Assembly (NCBI GenBank): GCA_913049755.1
Contig: CAJWXO010000086.1
Span: 1 to 5,051, forward strand
Length of the DNA stretch: 5,051 nucleotides
Reading direction: 5' to 3'
Source: an uncultured Cryomorphaceae bacterium
GTDB lineage: Bacteria > Bacteroidota > Bacteroidia > Flavobacteriales > Schleiferiaceae
In this document: positions 1-5,051 of the stretch, piece after piece
Position numbering within the stretch: the stretch's first letter is position 1
Layout: every line of letters begins with the position of its first letter
Notes under the pieces: model-generated
Database searches by the model: none
Seen by the model: only the letters and a program-made list of their open reading frames with translations
Told to the model about the DNA's origin: nothing
Made by a program: the position numbers and the translations under genes

Positions 1-428
1 ACTTTATGAGTTTTTCAGAAGTTAGTTTCTTGCTAGCTGATGCAGCTCAGAGAGATTGGAATGTCGTTGGAACGGCAGGAGAGCATTATGCAAATGGAGT
101 CAATGCTTCTATGGCCCAATGGGGTGTTTCAGAAACAGAGGCTGCTGCATATTTGGCTCAGCCTACTGTAGCATATGATCCTACTGTATGGAAGGAGTGT
201 ATCGGTCATCAGAAATGGCTTTCAATGTATATGAGAGGAAACGAGGCTTACAATACTATTCGTACTTATGACTACCCGGTTATGAATATCGCAGATGTTG
301 CTCAAAGACCTGTTCCAAATCGTATGAGTTACGGTGTTGATGAGTATTCATTAAATACAACAAATGTTGGTGCTGCTAATGGCGGAAGTGACGCAGATAC
401 TGATAAAGTATTCTGGGACGTTAATTAA
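1..428 (+). CDS. SusD/RagB-like outer-membrane lipoprotein, C-terminal part (5' end outside window)
   Basis: This is the last ~141 residues of a SusD-like protein. The frame is open to the left edge, and the ATG at 6-8 is most likely an internal Met, because the following FSEVSFLLADAA matches the conserved 'ytEv.FLlAEAa' helix found deep inside SusD-like proteins. Other family landmarks follow in order: a YYxxGVxASM-type helix (here HYANGVNASMAQWGV), the YLAQPTVAYD segment, a QKWLSMYMRGNEAYNTIR helix typical of the SusD-like_2 group, a PVPNRMSYGVDEYSLN stretch, and the terminal FWDVN resembling the usual 'kvWWDv' end. SusD-like proteins are surface lipoproteins that cap a SusC-type TonB-dependent transporter and help capture glycans or other nutrients. 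The lipoprotein signal and any susC gene would lie to the left, outside the window. The substrate cannot be read from this fragment. It ends at a TAA followed by a strong hairpin terminator, so it is probably the last gene of its transcription unit. Confidence 0.9.
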   Translation, partial: FMSFSEVSFLLADAAQRDWNVVGTAGEHYANGVNASMAQWGVSETEAAAYLAQPTVAYDPTVWKECIGHQKWLSMYMRGNEAYNTIRTYDYPVMNIADVAQRPVPNRMSYGVDEYSLNTTNVGAANGGSDADTDKVFWDVN

Positions 429-445
429 TATTTGAAAAGTTAAGC

Positions 446-480
446 AAAAAACCGCCCTGGGAACAGGGCGGTTTTTTTTT
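446..480 (+). terminator. Rho-independent terminator of the SusD-like gene, potentially bidirectional
   Basis: A perfect 9-bp GC-rich stem pairs 451-459 with 464-472 around a GGAA (GNRA-type) loop, and nine T residues run from 472 to 480 on the + strand. The flanking A-run at 446-450 extends the stem and supplies a U-run for minus-strand transcripts, so the hairpin could also stop readthrough from efp. It begins 18 bp after the SusD-like stop codon. Confidence 0.93.
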
Positions 481-487
481 GATAATC

Positions 488-514
488 AAAAAAAACACCC
501 ATGAGGGGTGTTTT
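488..514 (-). terminator. Rho-independent terminator of the lpx-efp operon
   Basis: A second hairpin pairs 495-500 with 506-511 around a five-base loop (501-505), with A/T pairs extending the base. Read on the minus strand it is followed by eight U residues (A-run 488-495 on the + strand), the expected layout for ending transcription that leaves efp at 537. The + strand T-run is only four bases, so it should work mainly on the minus strand. Confidence 0.88.
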
Positions 515-536
515 AATTAAATTCGGTGGTATTTAG

Positions 537-1100
537 TTACTTAGCTCTTTCTTTATAAGTACCATCTGCAGTGTGTACTACAATCTTTTCGCCTATTTCA
601 ATAAATAACGGCACTCTAATTTCAGTTCCCGTTTCTAGCGTGGCTAGCTTCTGTGTATTTGTGGCAGTATTTCCCTTCATTCCTGGCTCTGTATATTTTA
701 TCTCTAAAACAACAGTGCTTGGGAGCTCTACTCGAAGAGCACGATCTTCATCAGCATGAAATAAAACCATGCACTCCATTCCATCTTTTAAAAAGTCTGG
801 AGCATTTATAACTTCTTTAGTCATCTCAAACTGCTCGTATGTTTCAACATTCATGAAATGATAGCCATTCGGGTCATTATATAAAAATTGATAAGTTCGG
901 TATTCAATATTTATGTCTTCAAGCTTAGCTCCGCTGGGGAAGGTGTGTTCTAATACTCTTCCGTCATTTAAATTGCGAAGTTTAGTTCTGACAAATGCTG
1001 CTCCTTTTCCGGGCTTTACATGCAAGAACTCTATGATTTGATAGGGAGCATGATTAAAGTGAATACATAGTCCGTTTTTGATATCTGACGTAGAAGCCAT
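537..1100 (-). CDS. efp: Translation elongation factor P
   Basis: A full-length EF-P of 187 residues, the usual size. EF-P binds stalled ribosomes between the P and E sites and promotes peptide-bond formation at consecutive prolines. The sequence shows an N-terminal KOW-like domain (about 1-62) with the loop KPGKGAAF at 29-36. Lys32 lies at the position of the E. coli Lys34 that is modified by beta-lysylation. Two OB-type domains follow, at about 65-128 and 130-187. The C-terminal family signature is complete at 151-170 (Lys151, Ala153, Gly158, Val163-Pro164, Gly170). The ATG start gives the expected MASTSDIKNG opening; its 21-bp leader to the preceding ABC gene has no Shine-Dalgarno sequence, as is common in Bacteroidota. 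It is the last gene of the cluster and is followed by a terminator. No epmA/epmB-like modification gene is visible here, so whether Lys32 is modified is unknown. Confidence 0.97.
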   Translation of the reverse strand: MASTSDIKNGLCIHFNHAPYQIIEFLHVKPGKGAAFVRTKLRNLNDGRVLEHTFPSGAKLEDINIEYRTYQFLYNDPNGYHFMNVETYEQFEMTKEVINAPDFLKDGMECMVLFHADEDRALRVELPSTVVLEIKYTEPGMKGNTATNTQKLATLETGTEIRVPLFIEIGEKIVVHTADGTYKERAK

Positions 1101-1121
1101 AATTAGTAGTAATTGTTTGTA

Positions 1122-1748
1122 CTAAGGTACAAAGGTCTTTCCCGAAGGCAGATAATAGGACGTGCAGTTGTATGTTTCTTCCTGCCTATGATTTGATGCT
1201 ACAATTAGAATGCGATCATTATATTCCGTTGATGGAGATAAATTAGAAGAAAGGCATTGTTGATACCATTCCATACCATCAGTATCTAAATGGCTTGTAG
1301 GCTCATCTAAAAGAAGCAAAGGGGAATTGCTAAAAATACTCAACGCTAACTTCACTCGTTGTTTCATGCCACTTGAGAATGAGCCTAACGGCTTATTCAA
1401 ATCGTTGGAGGCTATACCTATCTCATTGATTGAATTACCGGGCCGTAATGGCTTTAGCGAATTATGATACTCAAAGTGCTCTTTGACCGTGAATTGTCTA
1501 AATAATTCAAGATGGGGACTGCAATAGCTGCAGTTTAGAGATAAATTTTCCTCGGGGAAGTCAGATATTATGATTTTACCCGAGCTAGGTGATAATTGTC
1601 CGGATAGCAACTTCAAAAAAGTGCTTTTACCTGATCCATTATTCCCTAATATCCCTATTCGGTCATCACATCCCCATTTTATATTCCATTCGGGGATAAC
1701 TTCTTTTGTTCCAAAGAGTTTACTTAATCTTATTAATTCTAACCCCAT
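1122..1748 (-). CDS. Stand-alone ABC-type ATPase in the lpx operon
   Basis: A 208-residue single nucleotide-binding domain. Visible motifs are Walker A GNNGSGKST (35-43), the ABC signature FSSGMKQR (124-131), Walker B LLLLDEPT (144-151) with catalytic Glu149, the D-loop SHLD (152-155), and a probable H-loop ASNH (184-187). The Q-loop region is unusual: where the conserved Gln is expected, before the FTVKEHF helix, the sequence is SPHLELF (77-83), with Pro78 or His79 at the Gln position. No membrane segment or signal peptide is present and no permease gene is in the window, so any transporter partner must be encoded elsewhere. The ATG lies only 2 bp after the lpxA stop, which implies co-translation with lipid A enzymes. 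I recall similar short ATPases near lpxA/efp in other Bacteroidota but know of no assigned function. A role in envelope lipid handling is only inferred from position. This is not MsbA, which has a fused membrane domain, and LptB identity is not supported by its sequence or neighbours. Confidence 0.9.
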   Translation of the reverse strand: MGLELIRLSKLFGTKEVIPEWNIKWGCDDRIGILGNNGSGKSTFLKLLSGQLSPSSGKIIISDFPEENLSLNCSYCSPHLELFRQFTVKEHFEYHNSLKPLRPGNSINEIGIASNDLNKPLGSFSSGMKQRVKLALSIFSNSPLLLLDEPTSHLDTDGMEWYQQCLSSNLSPSTEYNDRILIVASNHRQEETYNCTSYYLPSGKTFVP

Positions 1749-1750
1749 TG

Positions 1751-2524
1751 CTAGAGATTCTTAACAATACCGCGGTCAGATGCCAGTAGAAATTTTAAAA
1801 TATCTATTCGTTCTGGACTTTCATTTACCTCAATTTCGATTTGACTAATCGCTTGAGTAGTATTAAGTCCACTTTGATAAACTAATCGGTAGGTATGGTG
1901 AATTTCTTCAATTCTTGCGTTTTTATAACCCCTACGTCTTAGACCTAAAACATTTACTCCTTCATATGATAATGGCTCTCTTGCCACTGTTATAAATGGA
2001 GGAATATCTTTTCTTACAAGAGAGCCCCCTCCAACCATGACATGGGGGCCAACTTTCACAAACTGATGTACAGCTGATAAACCACCAATAATTGACCAAT
2101 CTCCGATTTCCACATGTCCTGCCAGAGCGACATTATTCACCAGAATTACGTGATCAGAAATGATGCAGTCATGGGCAATATGCACGTTTGCCATAATCAG
2201 ACATTCTCTTCCGATAATGGTTTTGCCAAAGGCTTTAGTCCCACGATTTATCGTAGCATTTTCTCGTACGGTAGTATTGTCACCAATTACCACTAGACTT
2301 TCCTCTCCGTCAAACTTAAGATCCTGAGGGACACCTCCAACTACTGCTCCTTGAAAGACTCTGCAGTTTTTCCCCAAACGTGAACCTGATAATATACATG
2401 CATGACTAGAAATTATGGACCCTTCTCCAATTTCCACGTCAGCTTCAATTACAGCAAAAGGATCTACAGTTATATTTCCAGCTAATTTGGCTTCAGGATG
2501 AACAGATGCTAGGTTTGAAATCAC
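1751..2524 (-). CDS. lpxA: Acyl-ACP:UDP-N-acetylglucosamine O-acyltransferase
   Basis: LpxA catalyses the first step of lipid A synthesis in the cytoplasm, moving a 3-hydroxyacyl chain from ACP to the 3-OH of UDP-GlcNAc. The 257-residue length is normal. An N-terminal left-handed beta-helix of hexapeptide repeats (about 1-185) is followed by a helical C-terminal domain (about 190-257). Aligned by eye without gaps to E. coli LpxA, catalytic His125 is His118 (HIAHDC), and His122, His144 and His160 correspond to His115, His137 and His153. The acyl-length position Gly173 is Gly166 (MVGG), compatible with a long chain. The diagnostic PQDLKF (66-71), GGLSAVHQF (147-155) and GLRRRG (194-199) are present. 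The start is a GTG, 5 bp after the lpxC/fabZ stop; no ATG is available before Met111, and MISNLASVHP is the correct family opening. The leader is A-rich without a clear Shine-Dalgarno sequence. Confidence 0.97.
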   Translation of the reverse strand: MISNLASVHPEAKLAGNITVDPFAVIEADVEIGEGSIISSHACILSGSRLGKNCRVFQGAVVGGVPQDLKFDGEESLVVIGDNTTVRENATINRGTKAFGKTIIGRECLIMANVHIAHDCIISDHVILVNNVALAGHVEIGDWSIIGGLSAVHQFVKVGPHVMVGGGSLVRKDIPPFITVAREPLSYEGVNVLGLRRRGYKNARIEEIHHTYRLVYQSGLNTTQAISQIEIEVNESPERIDILKFLLASDRGIVKNL

Positions 2525-2529
2525 GTCAA

Positions 2530-3909
2530 CTATTTTTCTTTTGTTATTAGTGCTGTAAAAAATCCTTCAGAAACTAATTTTTCACCGACATATGCCCTTC
2601 CTTTCATTTGAACTATTCCTCTTCGAATAGGTGCAGTGAGCTCGAGATGGAAAATAAGTGTATCTCCAGGAACAACTTTTGCTTTAAACTTTACCTCATC
2701 CATTTTTAGAAAATAAGTGAGGTAGTTTTCTGGGTCTTTAACTGTGCTTAAAGCTAAAATCCCTCCTACTTGGGCCATTGATTCTAACTGGAGTACACCT
2801 GGCATTACCGGAGATCCTGGAAAGTGTCCTGCAAAAAAAGGTTCATTCATCGTTACAGCTTTTACACCAACAATGTCCATCTCAGATAATGCCACGATTT
2901 TATCAACTAACAGAAATGGCGGTCGATGGGGGATAATTGACATTATTTTAGTTACGTCCATAATCGGAGTTGAATCTGGACTGTAGGTAGGTATTTTTTT
3001 GTTTTTAACAGCTTCTTCCATGATTTTTTGTGCTAGCAATGTATTTATTTTGTGTCCGGGTTTAAATGTACGAATCTCAGCCATTACAGGCTGTCCTATA
3101 AGTGCTATATCTCCGATCAGATCTAATAATTTATGAGTTGCAGGCTCATTTTCAGATCTATAGGATGTCAATGGCAATGCTCCCACATCATCTCTTCGCT
3201 CCAAAGGAATACCAACAAAATCCTCTAATCCTTTCCAGTCTTGATCGTTCATTATTTTATCAATGACAATTACACCGGCCCCAGGGTTCGCACCTTTCAG
3301 GAGGCCTTTATTTATTAAAGGAGTTAAATGCGAGGCAAGGGTAAATGTTCTGGCATATGCAACTTGAGTCTTATAATCATCTTCCATAATGAAGCTAGCC
3401 CTTGAGGATCCAATGGCACATTCATCATGACTTAGTTCAATATGAAATTTAGGATTTAATGATGGAATAGCTTCAGCCCATGCTCCTGTTAATTTATCTT
3501 CGACACGAATTTTTTTATTTATTTTTAACCCAAAAATGAGATTTTTAGCTTGAATTTTTCCTGCTGTATTTATGGCCTTAATCCAGGGTAAAGAGCTTCC
3601 ATCTAAAATTGGTATTTCGCTATTTGATAACTCAATATGAGCATCATAAATATGGGAACCATAAAGAGCAGAGAGTAAATGTTCAGCAGTATGCACGGTT
3701 GTACTCCCATTTGAAAGTGTTGTTCGACGTTCTGTATCGGTAACAACTTTGGGGCTTATTTTTAGAATATCGGAATTAGCTAAGTCTAGTCTTTTAATGG
3801 TGTATCCATTTCCTGATTTTCCAGGGTAGACTGTCACGGTGGTCTCAACGCCGGTATGTATTCCTTGGCCGGATATCTTAAAAGATTTAGATAATGCGTA
3901 GTTATTCAC
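2530..3909 (-). CDS. lpxC/fabZ: Bifunctional UDP-3-O-acyl-GlcNAc deacetylase / 3-hydroxyacyl-ACP dehydratase (LpxC-FabZ fusion)
   Basis: A 459-residue fusion of two enzymes. The LpxC part (about 1-305) is the zinc-dependent deacetylase that commits the pathway to lipid A. It keeps GIHTG (16-20), TAEHL with Glu76 and zinc ligand His77, HKLLDLIGD with zinc ligands His259 and Asp263 plus Lys260, and catalytic His286 (GHKIN). The EIPILDGSS motif (98-106) is also intact. After a short linker (about 302-316), the FabZ part (about 316-456) shows IPHRPPFLLVDK (326-337), the hot-dog-fold GHFPGSPVMPG with catalytic His362, and catalytic Glu376 in LQLESMAQ. FabZ dehydrates 3-hydroxyacyl-ACP for fatty-acid elongation and so competes with LpxA/LpxD for donor substrate. 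This fusion is a known hallmark of Bacteroidota. The start is a GTG directly abutting the lpxD TAA stop, with AGGTGA upstream at 3914-3919. All catalytic residues I can place are present in both halves. Confidence 0.97.
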   Translation of the reverse strand: MNNYALSKSFKISGQGIHTGVETTVTVYPGKSGNGYTIKRLDLANSDILKISPKVVTDTERRTTLSNGSTTVHTAEHLLSALYGSHIYDAHIELSNSEIPILDGSSLPWIKAINTAGKIQAKNLIFGLKINKKIRVEDKLTGAWAEAIPSLNPKFHIELSHDECAIGSSRASFIMEDDYKTQVAYARTFTLASHLTPLINKGLLKGANPGAGVIVIDKIMNDQDWKGLEDFVGIPLERRDDVGALPLTSYRSENEPATHKLLDLIGDIALIGQPVMAEIRTFKPGHKINTLLAQKIMEEAVKNKKIPTYSPDSTPIMDVTKIMSIIPHRPPFLLVDKIVALSEMDIVGVKAVTMNEPFFAGHFPGSPVMPGVLQLESMAQVGGILALSTVKDPENYLTYFLKMDEVKFKAKVVPGDTLIFHLELTAPIRRGIVQMKGRAYVGEKLVSEGFFTALITKEK

Positions 3910-4854
3910 TTATTCACCTTTCATGTTAGAGGCTGCAAATTTGCGACGAAATTTTGAAGCATCAATGGCAGGACTACCCATAATTGTTTTTCCTTTTTCG
4001 ACATTTTTATGAACTCCACTTTGTGCTCCTATTCTTACATAGTCACCGATTTCTATATGTCCAGCAATTCCAACTTGTCCACCAATTTGAACATAATCTC
4101 CAATAATGCAAGATCCTGCTATTCCTACTTGGCCTGCAAGGACGCAACCTACTCCTATTTGAACATTATGTCCAATTTGACATAAATTATCAAGTTTTGT
4201 GCCGGCCCCTATTAATGTTGCACCAACAACCGCTCTATCAATACAGGAGTTTGCTCCAATTTCTACATTTTCATTAATGATTACATGGCCGATATGTGAT
4301 ATTTTTTGAAGTGATGTTTCTGGCGCTTGTGGAAGAGCAAATCCAAATCCGTCAGCACCAATAACGACTCCAGAATGGAGAATAGAATTGTCTCCAATTT
4401 TTGAATTTGGGTAGATAGTAACATTCGGATGAATTATCACATTTTTGCCGATAATTGAATTTGCTCCAATTGTTACACCATGAGCAATCTGTGCTGTTTT
4501 GTGTATTGACGCACTTTCGGAAATCGCTTTATTTGACCAAGATATTTCTTCCCCGAATTCGATAAGTAATTTTCCCCAAGTACTGTATGGATTATCTACC
4601 CTTAAGCAAATACATCCAAAATTTTCAGGACAATTTTGTTTTTGGCTAATAATTACAACAGACGCTTTTGTGTCTTTTAATCGTTTGGAATATGCTCCAT
4701 TAGCAAGAAATGTAATTCCTCCTGGCTCTCCTGGAAATAATGTGCAAAATGATGTTATTTGAATATCGTTATTACCCATATATTCTGCACCAATAGCTTT
4801 TGCTAGTTTTGCTAGAGATACCGAGTTAATTGGAGTTGCGGTTAATCGATCCAT
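3910..4854 (-). CDS. lpxD: UDP-3-O-(3-hydroxyacyl)glucosamine N-acyltransferase
   Basis: LpxD performs the third step of lipid A synthesis, transferring a 3-hydroxyacyl chain from ACP to the 2-amino group of the LpxC product. From the chosen start it is 314 residues, slightly shorter than E. coli LpxD (341). Residues ~10-95 form the N-terminal uridine-binding domain (SLAKLAKAIGAEY, GGITFLANGAY, DNPYSTWGKLL). Hexapeptide repeats fill ~110-290, with the LpxD-diagnostic GADGFGFA (166-173), IDRAV (205-209), catalytic His229 in LCQIGHNVQIG, and a second conserved His266 in AGH. GSPA (293-296) precedes a short basic C-terminal helix. An 18-residue unit is repeated in tandem at 241-258 and 259-276. 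I chose the ATG at 4852-4854 because it follows an A-rich leader and leaves fewer extra residues than the upstream in-frame ATG at 4873-4875, which would add seven (MLAKRNK). Either start overlaps the preceding gene (13 or 34 bp). The stop touches the lpxC/fabZ start. Confidence 0.95.
   Translation of the reverse strand: MDRLTATPINSVSLAKLAKAIGAEYMGNNDIQITSFCTLFPGEPGGITFLANGAYSKRLKDTKASVVIISQKQNCPENFGCICLRVDNPYSTWGKLLIEFGEEISWSNKAISESASIHKTAQIAHGVTIGANSIIGKNVIIHPNVTIYPNSKIGDNSILHSGVVIGADGFGFALPQAPETSLQKISHIGHVIINENVEIGANSCIDRAVVGATLIGAGTKLDNLCQIGHNVQIGVGCVLAGQVGIAGSCIIGDYVQIGGQVGIAGHIEIGDYVRIGAQSGVHKNVEKGKTIMGSPAIDASKFRRKFAASNMKGE
3914..3919 (-). promoter_or_regulatory. Shine-Dalgarno sequence for lpxC/fabZ, inside the end of lpxD
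   Basis: Read on the minus strand, AGGTGA lies four bases before the GTG at 3907-3909. It is a contiguous part of the full anti-Shine-Dalgarno complement AGGAGGTGATC. It sits within the last two sense codons of lpxD, so ribosomes finishing lpxD would cover it. It supports GTG as the true start of lpxC/fabZ and stands out because the other starts in this operon have A/T-rich leaders. Confidence 0.65.
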
Positions 4855-5051
4855 TTTATTTCTTTTGGCCAACATACAAAAGGCCTTGTGAGTGTATGAC
4901 TGTAAACGCTTAAAGGAAGAATTTCTGATGCAGCAGATAAAGGAATAACATTCCCTTCTTTGTTAAGAATTTTTATTTCTTCTTTGTTAGATACATATGT
5001 AGAATTGCTTGCAGTTCCCTCAAGAATGAAATATCTGGAATCAATTAAAGT
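4842..5051 (-). CDS. Probable HD-domain phosphohydrolase, C-terminal end (5' part outside window)
   Basis: The minus strand is open from the right edge to a TAA at 4842-4844, giving 69 C-terminal residues. The HD catalytic core is not in view, so the call rests on two weaker clues. The tail pattern (FILEGTASNSTY, then IKILNKEGNVIPLSAASEIL, then a terminal FVCWPKEIK) resembles, from memory, the C-terminal tail of the dGTPase-like HD proteins of Bacteroidota, which commonly end near a 'k.(f/y).CYPK' motif. The gene directly upstream of lpxD in that phylum is also commonly this HD protein. It overlaps the lpxD start by 13 bp, which argues that it is the preceding gene of the same operon. HD proteins of this kind are metal-dependent phosphohydrolases, often acting on nucleotides, but the substrate here is unknown. 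Confidence 0.68.
   Translation of the reverse strand, partial: TLIDSRYFILEGTASNSTYVSNKEEIKILNKEGNVIPLSAASEILPLSVYSHTLTRPFVCWPKEIKWID

Noticed and set aside
6..428. Small complete protein starting at the ATG at position 6
   Set aside because: The frame is open to the window edge and the sequence begins in the middle of a conserved SusD-like helix, so it is a truncated gene rather than a complete 140-residue protein.
571..759. Open frame on the + strand antisense to efp
   Set aside because: Lies wholly within the well-supported efp gene on the opposite strand and shows no recognisable motif.
1101..1121. Possible internal promoter for efp in the 21-bp gap after the ABC gene
   Set aside because: I looked for the Bacteroidota -7 (TAnnTTTG) and -33 (TTG) elements upstream on the minus strand and found no convincing match. 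Readthrough from the operon explains expression.
1122..1748. Identification of the ABC ATPase as LptB or MsbA
   Set aside because: MsbA requires a fused membrane domain, which is absent. LptB is usually larger (~240 residues) with a canonical Q-loop and lptA/lptC neighbours, none of which is seen.
1570..1764. Open frame on the + strand antisense to the ABC ATPase
   Set aside because: Opposite-strand shadow of the Walker A region; no domain or start signal.
2114..2296. Open frame on the + strand antisense to lpxA
   Set aside because: Shadow of the hexapeptide-repeat coding region; no supporting features.
2040..2480. Repeated short motifs in lpxA that might suggest a DNA repeat array
   Set aside because: They encode the hexapeptide repeats of the beta-helix, with period 18 bp and variable DNA sequence. 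There are no conserved repeats with unique spacers, so this is not a CRISPR array.
2744..2986. Open frame on the + strand antisense to the FabZ domain
   Set aside because: Low-complexity complement of conserved FabZ codons; no independent evidence.
4499..4762. Open frame on the + strand antisense to lpxD
   Set aside because: Fully covered by the N-terminal domain of lpxD; no motif or ribosome-binding signal.

Overview
The window is about 5 kb of AT-rich DNA, almost certainly from a member of the Bacteroidota. Three observations support this. The first gene is the C-terminal part of a SusD-like outer-membrane lipoprotein. The lipid A gene lpxC is fused to fabZ in one reading frame, an arrangement typical of this phylum. 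Most start codons follow A/T-rich leaders with no clear Shine-Dalgarno sequence. I cannot assign a class or genus from the sequence alone.

Layout. Positions 1-428 (+ strand) hold the 3' end of a SusD-like gene. Positions 446-514 hold two back-to-back hairpin terminators where this gene meets a convergent operon. Positions 537-5051 (all - strand) are one tightly packed cluster. In transcription order it contains the 3' end of a probable HD-domain phosphohydrolase gene (4842-5051), lpxD (3910-4854), lpxC/fabZ (2530-3909), lpxA (1751-2524), a stand-alone ABC ATPase (1122-1748) and efp (537-1100). Junctions are very tight: a 13-bp overlap, then gaps of 0, 5, 2 and 21 bp. A single polycistronic transcript with translational coupling is likely. 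Its promoter lies beyond the right edge of the window. No stretch over 300 bases lacks a gene, and I see no RNA gene, mobile element, CRISPR array or replication origin.

How the genes work together. LpxA, LpxC and LpxD catalyse the first three steps of lipid A synthesis (O-acylation of UDP-GlcNAc, deacetylation, N-acylation). FabZ, fused to LpxC, dehydrates the same kind of 3-hydroxyacyl-ACP that LpxA and LpxD use as donor, so the cluster controls the branch between lipid A and fatty-acid elongation. EF-P at the 3' end is a translation factor that helps ribosomes through proline runs. The ABC ATPase has no membrane partner in the window, and its role is unknown.

The region looks mostly like conserved core metabolism. 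I found no convincing evidence of a new system. The items most worth a second look are the orphan ABC ATPase with a non-canonical Q-loop, the zero-gap GTG start of lpxC/fabZ, and the paired terminators.
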